In this document: positions 26,560-39,138 of the stretch, one piece after another
Position numbering within the stretch: position 1 is the stretch's first letter
Layout: each line of letters begins with the position of its first letter
DNA from: Corinectria fuckeliana
Taxonomy: Eukaryota; Ascomycota; Sordariomycetes; Hypocreales; Nectriaceae
DNA: 64,000 nt
Direction of reading: 5' to 3'
Assembly: GCA_019137255.1 (NCBI GenBank)
Contig: WPDH01000183.1
Span: 113,714-177,713 of the forward strand
Made by a program: the position numbers and the translations under genes
The notes under the pieces: generated by a model
Database searches by the model: none
Told to the model about the DNA's origin: nothing
Seen by the model: only the letters and a program-made list of their open reading frames with translations

Positions 26560-27880
26560 GTTATAAAACTAACACTATTTATAAGCCCTATCTTTATAGT
26601 ATAGTAAATAGTAGTAAGTAAAAAGAAAGAATATATAGTAGTAAACTTATAAGCCCTAAATAATATAATAATTTCTAATACCTACCTAATACTCTTATAA
26701 GGGGATATTCTTAGTAAACTCTAAGAGAAATAATATATTAGTATTATTAATACCTAGTTATTTTTTCACTAGTTCCTAGTACACCTTAAACACTAAGATC
26801 ACTTTATAGTAGTTAGCTACTAAGAATTAAAGCAATCTAAGGTAGCCCTAATAGGATTTAAAAACTTACTAGTATATATTTAACAGTTTATAGACTAGCT
26901 ACTTTAACTATATTAGGCCTTTACCACAGCATTTATTAATAATATTATTATTTTCTCTAATAATAATATAAAACATCTAGAGCATCTTTAGATAATCTTT
27001 TAGCTGTTCTAAGAAAAGAATATTACCCTCTTAGCTAAGAAAGCCTTTCTAGGCTACCTATTAGTCTAATTACTTAGATTCTAAATAGATAAGCTAAACC
27101 TATCTAACACTTAAAAACAGGTAACAGCCCTAAGAAATATTAAATTTCTAACAAATTTACTTTAACTTAAAAAATAGATTAGTATAGTTAGATAGCTATA
27201 GCACTTAATCCTGAGATTTGCTAGAGCTATTAAACTATTATAAGCTAGGAAAACTAGCATACTTATAAAAGGATACAAATTAAGCGAATTAGTAACAAGT
27301 TAGAGATAAGTTAGCTATACAACCTAAGCTAAGTTTACCTTAACCCCTAAAGAAATTAATAGTTTCTATAAGGTTATAAACAGGCTAGTAAACACTAAAT
27401 CACTTTATTACTTTAACTTAGATATAAAACTATTTATTTAGCCTAATATATTAAAAGAATAGGAAATAGAAGGTATAATATATCACTTAAACCTAAAATA
27501 CACCTAGGATTAAGTTAGTAAAATCCTATCTATAGTTATACACCCTATTATATATCTTAGCTAAGCCTTATATAATACTAAGAAAAACTACTAGCTAATA
27601 GAAATAGAAATAGTATACCTAGTCTAAATATGCTAAAAAGCCTAAATAATAATCTAGTTAACATAAAAAGATAAAATAATTACACTTACTAACCACTCTG
27701 CTATCTACGCTTTAGTCTGCTAGAAATTAGTATTTACTAGCACCCTACAAAATAATAATTATCTCACCCTAGCTTTATAATACCTTAGCTAGTACCTATT
27801 AGACATCTAACACATCTTAGGACTAACTAATATAGTACTAGATGCGCTCTTAAGGCTTTTAGGCTAAGAAGATATATAAG
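26560..27880 (+). pseudogene. Element C reverse transcriptase / RNase H coding remnant
   Basis: One reading frame, interrupted by many TAG/TAA codons explained by CAG, CAA or TGG change, carries the gypsy RT fingers and palm motifs in the right order, then the RNase H region and the linker ending in DALLRLL (normal DALSRLP). The catalytic motif is altered to FINNI. Kept as its own entry because it is the clearest protein relic in the AT block. Confidence 0.8.
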
Positions 27881-30459
27881 ATAGCACTAAGAAAGGCAAA
27901 CTAGACTGCCTTTAGGAAGGGGAGAAACTAGTTACTTATACCTTCTACTTCGCGGAAGCTAGCATATAAACCAGTCTACACTAGGAAATTATTAACTAGT
28001 ATCTTAAGAAAGTAAAATAGGTAGTAATTCTAGCACAGCTTAGCAAAAAAGATAAGATCTTAAGGCTTCTCTTCTTTTAGCAAAACAGACTTATCTACCT
28101 ATAAGAGTATAGTAAATACTAATAGCTATACTTACCTATAGATATAAGCTAGAAAGTTATTTAAGATAATTATAAGTAGAACTTTCACCTAAGAGAGGTA
28201 TAATCCTAGTAGGACCTATTAAGTTCTTTTGTAATAACTAACCTATACTAAGAAATCTAAGTAGTATAAGATAAATATAATATATATAGTAGAAACCTTA
28301 CTAACTACTAGAAACCACTAGGCTAACTAATACCTATTTAGAGCCTCCTAATCCTATTTCACATAATTATAATAGACTTTATTATAAGGCTGCTAGTTAT
28401 AAAAGCTAAAAGAATACTATAGCTAAACCTAGAAAAGCAGTTTTTTAACTGCCTACTAACTATTACCTGTAAGTAGTGTTAAATATGCCTACTTATACTA
28501 GGAAATAATTAGTATACTACTAAAGACTAGGCATAAGTATTATTTATAAAACTAATATAATATAACTAGAGAATCCTATATAGTATTATATTTAACTAAG
28601 ATATAAAGTTTATATTAGACTTCTAATAAGATCTGTAAACAGCATTTAGAACTAAGCTTCTTATATTAATAGTATAATATCTACAAACTAATAGAGCTAT
28701 AAAAAGACAGAATTAGGTAGTAGAAGTAGCCCTCTAATATTTCACTAGTAACTTTCTAAGCTAGCCTTAAGTCCTAGCTCTTATCCCCCTCTAGTTTAGC
28801 CTAAACAACTTATATTTATTAGCTATTAACATATTACTAAGTGAGCTAGTCACTAGGCAGCGCTTAAATAATAGGCTATAATAGCTAGAAGATAAATTTA
28901 ACACCTTTAATTAGAATATCCTTTATAATAAAGCTAAACTCACCCTAGCCTTTATATAAGCAGCTATAAAACACTAGTACAACTAGAAACACTAGCTAGT
29001 AAAATATAAACTAGAAGACTAAGTCTAGTTAGAACTTTATAAGAAAGAATATATAGTAGTAAATAACTATATAGAAAAACTAAAGGAGAAAAAAACTAGA
29101 CTATATAAGATTTTTAAACAGGTAGGAAACTTAGTATACAGACTTAAAATAAAAGACAACCTTAATATCTACCTAGTAATATTAGTTACTTAACTTAAGC
29201 TAGTAGACAAACTAATTAGATAACTAAGAGTTATCCTAATAAAAGACTATAAGGTAGAAAACTAAAGGGATAAGTATAAACACTAGGAAGTTAATTAAGT
29301 AATTAGATTATAAATATAAAAGCAAGAAAAAGAAAAACTAAAAACTAAGTATCTTATTATATAGAAAGAATAGCTAAGTAACTACAACCTCTAGCTAGAA
29401 GAAGATACTATTAAAAGTAATAAGCTTATTATAAAATACTAGGTAAGAGAGTAATATAAAGCAGAACTTACTAAGAAATAAAAATATAAGCATAGTAAGC
29501 TATAGCTAGTTATATAAGTAATAACTATACTAGTTAAAAAACAGACTAAGAATAATATAGCAGACTAGATATATAATACTACTAAGGCCTTATACTAAAA
29601 GCATAAAAGACTAAGAAAGAACCTTACACTATAAAATACTATAGTATTAAGAGTGCTAGCTAGAGAGAGTTCTATTTAGAGAAATCCTAAGCTATAGTAG
29701 TAGATCACTTAAGGTAATAGCCTAGTATATTTACTACTATCTTACTAAGAACACTACTAATAGCTACTACTAGCTAATAATAAAACATATAAATAAGAAA
29801 TTAATACCTTATAACTTAGTATACTATTTTCTTTTATTATTATTTTCCTTTATATATTACTATCTTTACTTCTCAGAGGAGAAAGCTATAACCTTATACT
29901 ACTAACATATAAGAAATACCCTATAATACTAAACAAGAAGAATAAGTACTATTTTAAGTTCCCCTATTAAGTAACATATTTCCGTCTAAAGACTAAGAGC
30001 TTTACTAGCTATTTAAGAACTAGCTTACCTAATATCCCCTCTGCCTCTAGTATAAAAAGTATTACTAAGCTATATAGCTATATAGTAATAAATATAACCT
30101 TAGAGCGGCTAAAAGCTCTAACTAATACTATATTTAGATTAAGACTTTCTTATAACACTATAGATATTTCCGCCAGCTTATATAAGCTAAAAACTATAAC
30201 TTTAATACTAGGTTTATAGACTGATAGAACTAGATATACTACTATAACAACCTAAACTATAATTAGTATAAAACCCTAAATAAAGCCGTGAGTAAAGTTA
30301 TAAGTAAAGCAGTAAGTAAGATAGCTAGTAAACTAAGCATACTACTATAAGAAATACTATAATAGATATAAGAATAGAACAGATAGTACTAGAGTAGTAG
30401 CCCTCCCCTAGCGGGAAATACTTACACCCCTGCTATAAGCTTTAACAATATAACTAGGC

Positions 30460-31735
30460 TAATATAAACTAACATCTATAAGCTAACTATATTTATTATC
30501 AGAAAAATTAAGGTTTTTATAATTCTTGCTAAAATACTTAAGTAAATTATTAAGATAACCTTTTAGTAGTTACTTACTCTAATTAATAAAGCCTAAAAAG
30601 CTCTTAATAAGATTAGAGGATTAGCAGATAGCTATACTTATATTAACTTAGCATGCTAGCTTTAGCCTGATATATAATAGGAAATTAACACTCTTATTAG
30701 CTTATCACTTAAATATACTTATTTTACTAACCCTATCTTAAGCATCTTAACTTGCGAACTAAAGTATTAGCTCTTTATAATAGCCCTATTAGGGACTATA
30801 ACCCCTTAAGAAAATCACAATAAAAATCCATTTGTGTCACAAAATATTATCACTCTTGCTAAACAAAGTGTTACTAATACACTTTTAGCAGCTATTAATA
30901 ACAATATAGCTATAACTCTATAATAAGTAATAGTAAGTATATAACTTAAGACTACCACCTCGCGAAATAATACGCCTATTATCCTAGAAGTTATAGTCTA
31001 GTAAGAAGAAGAAACTATACTAGTATAGTACATCTAGGCAGCTAACTAAGCTATCTAGTTTCTTAATATTAACACAGCTAAATATTTCGCTAAATACTAT
31101 TAAGTTTACCACAAAATAATATAGTTAGACTACTCTTTATAATAGATAGTATAAATAGCAGGGATATCTTTAGAACTAGTAATCCGCCTTAATAACACAC
31201 TATAGGTAATTAGCTTCTTAGATAATAATATAACTAAGCTGACTAAGCAAATAGCATAATAGGAGTTCTTTTCCCACTTAGAGACTACCACTAAAGTAAT
31301 TAAGATAGTACTATAGTTTCATAAGAAAGGTAAGTAGAATATAGCTAGAAGACTTATACTTATTACTCTTACTAGTGCTAAGTAAAACATATAGGCTATT
31401 AGCCTTCTAACAGCACTCTACGCTACTAAGGCCAGGAAATACTAACTCTACTAACCCGCTCTTACTAATACTAAGAAACACAGTATACTCACTATAGCTA
31501 TAGATTTAGAGAAGCTTATTAGGGAGAAATATAAGAGTATAACTAATAACACATATAAGAAGTTCTTAACAAACTAAATAAGCAAAGAAAATATAACAGA
31601 TAAAAAGGCCTAGTAGGGCTAGGGGATTTCCCTTAATATATAATAGTAAAACATAAGGTAAGCACTCTTAGATTAAGAAAATCCTATGTATAACTATTAA
31701 TAAAACTCCCACTAGTGTGAGAAACAGCCTAGCTG
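30460..31735 (+). other. Possible third coding relic in element C, 3' of the integrase
   Basis: A single + frame of about 425 codons reads as a plausible hydrophilic/helical protein when TAG/TAA codons are taken as former Gln or Trp codons. It contains stretches such as LNKIRGLADSYTYINLAC and ATKARKYQLYQPALT. I recognise no domain. Because RIP turns TGA into TAA in any frame, absence of TGA is weak evidence; the segment is less mutated than its surroundings. Confidence 0.3.
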
Positions 31736-31788
31736 TAATTAATATAAACACACTAAGAATAGTATATTTTTCTTTTATTATAAGGATT

Positions 31789-32172
31789 TATTATAAAATA
31801 AGCTGGATAAAAGGCTGTTACTATCTGATAATAGCTTAGGCTATAACCCTAGAGAGGGCTACTAAAGAGTGGCTATAACAGGGAGAGAAATCTCCTACTA
31901 ATTAGGCTGGGAATTATCCTAGGAAATCCTAGGATAGTCCTAGAGAAATCCTAAGACCTATCTAGAGATTTCCTAGAGAGTGACTAGAGAGTGCCTTAAG
32001 ACTTCCTCTTATATAAAGGGAAAGATAGTCACTAGAATAGATAGAAGAAGTATAATCTTATTATCTTACTATCTTACTCTTAAGCTTTAGGTATCTTAAT
32101 TACACAAGTAGGGATTCTTCCCCCTAGTAGTATTTACTCTATATATCCCCTAATATAGTTAATTTTATATTA
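31789..32172 (+). repeat. Element C right LTR (384 bp)
   Basis: Less mutated copy; begins TATTATAAAATAAG and ends AATTTTATATTA. No clear polypurine tract is left in front of it. Confidence 0.92.
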
Positions 32173-32177
32173 TAAGG
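32173..32177. repeat. Target-site duplication of element C, right copy (TAAGG)
   Basis: Matches 22773-22777 exactly. Confidence 0.92.
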
Positions 32178-34620
32178 TTTATATAGTTAATAAGTAGCTA
32201 ACCCTACTAAGCTTTAAAGATATATAAGTATTCTTAGGGTTTTATAATTTCTACTAAAAGTTTATTTATAAATACTTAAAGATTATAAGACCTCTTATAG
32301 TAATACTAAAAGGCAGTTAAAATAAGTATAAAACTAGAGATTTACTTAGATAGATAAAAAGAAAGTAGTATTCTAAAAGCTAAAAAGAGTATTTTACTTA
32401 GTGACTATTCTCTAATACTAAGACTTAAAATATAAGTTAAGAGTTAAAATAGATATATTTAGTATAGTTATATTAAGTATTTTTTTCTAACTGTTTAAGA
32501 ATTAATAGTGCTTAGTAGTATACTAGTTTAAGAAACTCTTAGAGGAGGAGTAATACTAGGCTACTAGCTAGTAAGAGCTGTTAGCTATTATTAAAAGCTT
32601 AGAATATTAGAGCTACTACCTTTTAGGGCTTAAAAATAAGTTTATACTATTAATAGACTATATAGCTCTTATAAGTATTATAAAAGTATTAGTAAGAAAC
32701 TTTTAAGAAAGGCTTACTAGATAGGTATATAAATTAGCACTTTTTAACTTTAATATTAAGTATTAGCTAGGTAAGATAAACCTGGTAAATAGCTTATTAT
32801 AAAAGCTAGATTATATAGTAAGAGAGATCTTATATATAGATATACTTCTAACTTTAGTAGTAAAACTTAAGTTAGTAGGAAAGTTATTAGAAGATCTCTA
32901 CTAAGTAATTATATAAGTTCTTAAGAGTATAAAAAATAAGATAGTTAATATATTTATTTAAGCTATATAAGCTAGTCTTAAAGATAAGCCTATTACTATT
33001 TTAGCTATTACCACCTAAGTTAAGTAAGCTAAAAGTAAACCACCTAAAGACTTAGTAACTAGATAGTAACTACTAGCTAAGCTAAGTTTATAAGAGATAC
33101 CTTTAGTAACTATAATAGTTATCTTAGACTAATATATTTCTTGCCTAGTTATAAAAAGGCTTATAAAAAGAGAGATAGCCTTTCTTAATTAGCTCTTAAG
33201 CAAACTAAAAGAGCTAGTATAAGAATTATAAGAGAGAGATTAATTCTGCTAATAGTAGTTAGTAAAGGTTTATAATACTATAAGAGGAGCTTACTACTAT
33301 AATAAGTAAGAAATACTATTTTTTAAAGAAAGACTAGTTATCCTAAAAGAATATATAATAAGAAGGGAAATCCTCTGCTAATACTATAATAACTCTTACT
33401 TAGGATATATAAGAGTAGTAAAAACCTTAGATCTTATTATATGTAAATTCTATTAGAACTAAATCTTAGATAATATAAAAGACTATACTCTAAGATGCTA
33501 ATATTACTAGGGTGCTTATATACTAAGATATAAGCCTTATAAAAAGCTATAATCCCTACTAATACTTACCTACTCTTTTTAAGAAATTAGTATTAACTTT
33601 ATTATAAGACTGCTAAAAAGCGCTTAAGCTAATAGTAAGAAATATAATACTATACTAGTAATTATATACTATATAATAAAGTATATACTTTTTATTTTTA
33701 TAAAAAAGATACTTAATATAGTAGAAATAGTATAGCTTTTATATAAATATATTAAGTGTAAATATAGTTTACCTAAAGAGATTATTAGTAATAAAGATAA
33801 GCTGTTTATAAGTAAGTTTTAAAAAGACCTAATAAAAAAATAGGTAACCTATTAGTAGCTATTTACTATATACTATCTATAGATAAATAGATAGATAGAA
33901 AGAACTAACTAAGCTATTAGGAAATACCTCTAAGTGTATACTAATAATACCTTATACTAATAGGCAGCCTAGCTCCTAGAAGTAGCTTTTACCTATAATA
34001 ATAGTACTTATTATACTATTAGGGTTTCTCTTATATAAGCCCTTTATAAATACTACCTAAGAGTTATAAAATATACTTTAGAATACTTTAAGTTAAATAT
34101 ATAAGAAGTGTAAGAGTATATTAAGATACTTTACTAAGTATATACTAAGACAGAGAAATAATAGTAGAAAGCTATAAAGAGATAGGCTAAATACTATAAT
34201 AAGTAATATAACCTATAAGAATATAAAATTAGGTAAACTATTAGGCTATTAATAAGAAACTTCTAATTTAAATATAAGAAGCTAATACTAAAATTTATTA
34301 AGATAGTAATAACAGAAAGAATTAGCAAATAAGTATACTAAGTATACCTTCTAGAATAATACTAGTAAATATATAATATTTTTCTAGTTAAACTCTTAGA
34401 ACTATAGTTTAAAAAGTGCTAACTAGGTATAAAAAAACTGCTAAAACTGCCTAAACTAGAAGAAGAGGATAATAAGTAAGAGATTAAGAAAGTAGTTAAC
34501 TATAAGAAAGATATAAGATAAATATTCTACTAAGTTAAATAGGTAGAGTAGCTAGTAAAATATAATACTTAAGAACTAGTAGCTCACTTAGAGAATATAA
34601 TAAAGTTAGTATAGTAGTAT
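32178..34620 (+). pseudogene. Element B RNase H and integrase coding remnant
   Basis: Continues the RT frame across the element C insertion. Recognisable are VFLGFYNFY, an RNase H-like stretch, an integrase with NRQIERTNQA and TLYQ.AAQLLEVAFTYNNS, and a C-terminal piece resembling a degraded chromodomain (VKYNTQELVAHLENI). All frames are broken by stops. Confidence 0.75.
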
Positions 34621-36793
34621 TATAAGTAGAGAAAATAAATATATAAGAAATAGGATAATAAATAGATAAACTATAGTGCTAAAAGTATAATAAGAATGTG
34701 AATTACTAGTAACACCTAAGTAGCTAAATATTACTAGAAGAATAGACTGTTAGGTGCTATTAGGGTTACTACTAATTAAAAAACTAATAGCTGCTAACTT
34801 AATACTTAAAGCTAGAAAGGTCTTATAAAGAATATAAACTATAATAAAAATTACTTTTAGGACTTTTTTACTAAGGTGTTATAAGAAGTAAAGAGTAAGA
34901 ATATAATATTAGAAATATCTAACTTGTTAGACTTTAAAAAATAAGTCTTTAGAGGTGTATACTTAGCCTGCTTAAAAGGGTAAGTAGAGGGTAAGAGTGA
35001 CTTACTACTAGAATTAATAACTTAGGTAAGCATCTTAGGGATCTTAGTCTTATAAGTGTGCTTATAGGTGGTAAAAGCTAAGATAGAAGAGGGGTTAGTA
35101 ATATTTAGGCAACTAGCAGAATAATAAGAAGTTATTAAAGCTTAGGTGATAAGAGAAGAGACAGCTAATAGGTCTAACCCTAAAGAAGAGGCCTAAGTGT
35201 TAGAGTCTAGCTTAAAAGCTAGGTTATTAGAGAGCTAAAAGCTCTCTAAGTTATCTAGGATCTAAATACTATTAGGAGACTAAATAATAGGAGATAAGAG
35301 AGCTAAGAGAGAGGTAGTATAAGTGTGAGTAATAAGCAAAGTAATAATAAGCTTAGTAGGAGTCTTATTAAGATTAAAAACAAAAATAAAGGCGGGGTGT
35401 AAGCGAGTAATAAGTAAGATAGTAATAAATAGAGTGAAAGACTTAATATTAGAACTGCTAAACTTAGACCTAATATTATAAGAAGGGCTACTAATAGCCT
35501 TATAGTAAAAAGGTTCTTAGTTTAGAAAGCTAACTTAGCATACTAAGGCTTAGGTATTATAGTTATAAGCCTTAATAATAGTAGAGATAGTAGTATACTT
35601 AATAGATATAAGAAAAGCCTAAAGTGTTTTCTTTTTAATATTAGTAATAAGAGTAATAAATATATAAAGTAGTTAAAAAACTACTATATAAATAGTAAGA
35701 GTAGTACTATTATTATAAAGATAAAAAGGCTAGGTAGTCTTAATATAATAATTTAATTTAGTTAGAGAAATATCCTCTAAGAGGCTAGTATTTTAGCAGA
35801 ACCTTAGGGTGTTAATAGTAGTCTAAGTTTTAATTAACTAGAATAAGAAACTAAGTACTTTCTTAGTTAACTAGCTAGACTTCTTAGTACTAGTGCTAGT
35901 AATACTAAATAGGCTGTTAGTAAGAGTTTAAAAAGCAGATATAGTCTTATTAGTAGTATGCTAAATATTCTAGTATAATATGCTAAATAAAGGCTTATAA
36001 AAGGTTACTTAGTAACTAGAGGAATACTTCTTAAGGTTATTATAAAAGTGATATATAGTTAACTTATTTTAGAAGATTACTATAGTACTATAAAGCTCTA
36101 GAGAAATCTTAGAAGATATTAATAATATGTAAGAAGCAGTAAGAACTTAATAAACTTATAGTAGTATACTTCTGCTTAGATTACTTATAATAGATATAAT
36201 AAGCTTTAAGAGAACTATAAATATATAGTAAACTAAACTAGTTAGCTTTTTATATTAGATAAAAAAAGTAAGAGGTATCTCTAATAAATATCCAGTTAAA
36301 AAGAGTGTTTTTATTAAACTAATAGAGAATATCCTCTGTGTAAATAAGAGATATCTAGGTGATAAATTAGTAATAGTAAGATAAGCAGACTAATAATAAT
36401 ACTTTAATAGTTTAAGTGTTATAAGTAACAGAAGAAAGTAGTAAGGTAAAGTAACTTATAGAGGTTTAGAGAGAGAGAACTAAATAATAAAAGATATTAT
36501 AAAAAAGTTAATATAAGTAAGAAGAAGAAAAAGAAAATAAATAAGTATACTAGTGTAGTTTATAGCTTAATAACTGCTAATAGACTACTAACTAATAGGC
36601 TTACTATTAATATAAAGCTTTATAGCTAATAGCTATATAATAGCTGTAAAGTAAGTGCTAACTAACTGCTGTATTACTATAACAACTAAAGTCTTAAGTG
36701 ATAGTAGTATAATAATAATAAAATAATATTAATTATAATAACTAAGAATAGACTTATATATTTAGAGACTAGATAGCTAGAGGAGAGAGTAAT
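34621..36793. other. Element B 3' region of unknown content
   Basis: About 2.1 kb between the integrase relic and the right LTR. It is less AT-extreme in places (for example near 35390, GGCGGGGTGTAAGCG) but no frame yields recognisable motifs on either strand. It ends in a purine-rich stretch AGGAGAGAG (36781-36789) that may be the polypurine tract. Confidence 0.5.
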
Positions 36794-37005
36794 TATAAGA
36801 AGATAAGCTTATAGCCTAAGAGACTAGCCTTAAGAGAAACTAGTACTAAGCTAGGTAAGATATACTAAGAGTATAAAAGCTACTAAGTAGAATTACTTAG
36901 TAATCTTAGTAAGCAGTTTATAACTACTTGCTAAGTTAAAGTCTTATAATATATAAATACCTACCTTAAAGCTTTTTATCTCACTCTAATTAGCTAACTC
37001 TTATA
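36794..37005 (+). repeat. Element B right LTR (212 bp)
   Basis: Starts TATAAG (TG changed to TA) and ends CTCTTATA; gapless partner of 19861-20072. Confidence 0.92.
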
Positions 37006-37010
37006 AAAAC
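37006..37010. repeat. Target-site duplication of element B, right copy (AAAAC)
   Basis: Matches 19856-19860. The frame of element A's integrase tail continues from here. Confidence 0.92.
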
Positions 37011-39130
37011 CTAGTTAATAAGCGTATTATTATTACTACTTATCTTATTATTTATAAGAAATACTTATCTTATAATAAGATAGTTTATATAAGACCTTAA
37101 GGAGCTTTTTAATATAACTAACAAGTTAAGATTATTAATAAATTTATTAATAAAATTATAACTATATTTTTCTAGCTCTTATTTATACCTTCTTACTTTA
37201 CTAAAAAGGCTATAACTTTTAGTAATACTAAAAAATAGTATAAAGCTATCTATAAGAAGATTAGCTAGCTTATTAAGCTTAGTACTTTTACTTTTTTTAA
37301 CCTTTATAATACTATTTTAAGTATTACTTTACTTATTACTACTTAGGCTTTTAAGTATAAATATAATAAATATAGTAATATAATATATTATAAGGCTTAT
37401 ATTTATATATATAGCTTTTAGCAGGTTAAAAGTATTAACTTTTTTAAGACTAGCACTTTAACTATAATTTTTACCACTTAGTATATTCTTATTATCTTAG
37501 CTATATAACTAGGTTATACTACTTACTAAGTTAATATTATTACTATCTTTTTTTATAATATACTTAAAAAAACTCTTTATATAAAGTAATTTCTTATACT
37601 TTCTAACTTTATAAGAGATTTTTACTTCTAATATCTTATTACTAAGCTTAGCTAGACTAGTAATAAGATTATCTAGCTAAATTAGCCTTTTTATAGCCTT
37701 AAGTAGTCTACTAACACTTAGAAGAGCTGCCTTTTTAATAAGCTTACCTTCTTAAGCTTTAAGAAGCTTATAAGTAACCACTCTATTTATTTTAACCCTT
37801 TAAATAGTATTATTATAGCCACTTATATTAATAACCTGCTTTTCTTCTTACTACTTATAGTTAATATCTCTAATATTATTACTAACCTTAGTAAAAAGCT
37901 TTTAGTTTTTAACTATAGCTTTTTTACTTACTTTCTTAATATTACTATTATAAAGCTTAAAAATAGTATTAGCCTCTTATAGTAAAGCTTTATTAAAAAT
38001 ATTATTTATAATCTTAATCTTAGTAGCACTTTTAGAGCTATTATACTTATAGTCTTTAGTTATAAAAAGCTAGCTATACTTTTCTCTTTTACTCTTTTTA
38101 ATACTATTATTTAGATCTCTTATTATATACTTATTAGAAAGCTAAACTATCTTATTATATAAACTTAACCTAATATTACTTTTACTATAAGCTTTTAAGT
38201 ATAATCTTTTTTCTAGCTAACTAATAAGTAGCTTAAAGCTATAATATAAGTATTTTACTATCTTAAAAATTATACTAATCTAAGTATTATATACTATTAT
38301 TAGACTAAAATTACATATTAAAATCTTTTTAACCTTTTTACTTATTATAATACTAATTTTACTAGTAATTTAACTAGTACTAAGTTAACTAAAAGCTAAG
38401 TTATTTTTATATATAATAACTTAGTCTTTTAGTATAATAGCTTATATAAATATATATATAAATCCACTTAGAAAGCTAAGTATTATAATATCTCTAAGTA
38501 TATAAAAAAAGTTCTTTAGATTTATAACTTTCTTAAAAAGCTTAAATATATTATAAATACTCTTATTACTATTTATAATAATAATAAAGCTACTATTAAG
38601 CTTACTAAAAATAAAATCTTTTACTCTTATATAAAGTATATTACTATTAACTATTACTACTTTTATAATAAGATTAAAACTAGTATTATTAAAATCTACT
38701 ATATTAATACTAAAAAAATAGCTACTAATAGCCTTATAAAGCCTCTTAATAAGAAAAGTTATATCTACTTTCTTAAGCTTCTTAAAATAAAGTATATCCT
38801 ACTCTTTTATACTTATAAATAAGCTATTATAACTCTTATAGTATCTTAGGCTCTTTTAGCCCTAATAGCTTTCTTTAGCCCTTATAAGCTAGCTTAGCTA
38901 AAAAGCCTAAATCTAATATAAAAATCTTAAGCTATTAAGTTACTATCTTTCTTATTTTAGCCTAATACTACCCTAACTAATAAGATAAGATTTTTACTAC
39001 CCTCTCTTTTTTACTACTTTTTACTCTTAACCCTCTAGGCCTTTTAGTCTCTTTTAAACACTTCTTATAGTAGTTTTCGCCTATAGAGATATCCACTTAT
39101 TATAGTATTTAATAGAGGGATAATCATATA
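37011..39130 (+). pseudogene. Element A 3' half, expected RT/RNase H region, heavily RIPed
   Basis: The first codons continue A's integrase linker (LVNK, then PSYNK-like text). The rest should encode copia RT and RNase H by position, but mutation is too dense for me to recognise the active-site motif. Called on position within the reconstructed element, not on clear motifs. Confidence 0.55.
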
Positions 39131-39138
39131 AGGGGGAG
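39131..39138 (+). other. Element A polypurine tract
   Basis: AGGGGGAG immediately 5' of the right LTR, the expected plus-strand priming site; confirms + orientation. Confidence 0.8.

Larger units (their letters stand above)
22778..32172 (+). mobile_element. Element C: Ty3/gypsy-type LTR retrotransposon, RIP-degraded, innermost of the nest
   Basis: 9395 bp with 384-bp LTRs (22778-23161, 31789-32172), ends TG...TA (CA changed by RIP) and a TAAGG duplication. The + frames read through TAG/TAA as reverse transcriptase (about 26560-27100: SKKKEYIVVNL, LVHLKH.DHFIVVSY, SKVALIGFKN, FINNIIIFSNN at the active site where F[IV]DDIVIFSD is expected). RNase H follows (LTNHSAIYAL near 27690; HILGLTNIVLDALLRLL near 27810-27860), then an integrase region (28000-29200). 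The RT core resembles the Tf1-like gypsy lineage common in fungi. A further long readable frame lies downstream (30460-31730). Both catalytic Asp codons now read Asn (GAT to AAT), so it is dead. It carries the only 384-bp repeat pair in the window. Confidence 0.9.
19861..37005 (+). mobile_element. Element B: Ty3/gypsy LTR retrotransposon, RIP-degraded, inserted in A and carrying C
   Basis: Two 212-bp LTRs (19861-20072, 36794-37005) with inverted ends TGTAAG...CTTATA (from CTTACA) and an AAAAC duplication. Own length is about 7.7 kb. The + frames show gypsy RT (about 21990-22770: LPLIRDLLNCL, TTFRTYYKHFKY, catalytic YLDNILIYL near 22588 where YLDD is expected). The RT-RNase H join is interrupted by C at 22777; it resumes at 32178 with SFKDI.VFLGFYNFY. 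RNase H-type sequence follows (32480-32780), then integrase (zinc-finger region about 33376-33455, IISNKDKLF near 33783, NRQIERTNQA near 33890), and a possible chromodomain remnant to about 34620. RT before integrase gives gypsy order. About 2.1 kb between integrase end and right LTR is unexplained. Confidence 0.9.

Noticed and set aside
16716..39130. Absence of TGA stops in some frames as proof of coding
   Set aside because: RIP changes TGA to TAA in every frame, so this pattern alone does not show coding; only frames with recognisable family motifs were called as coding relics.
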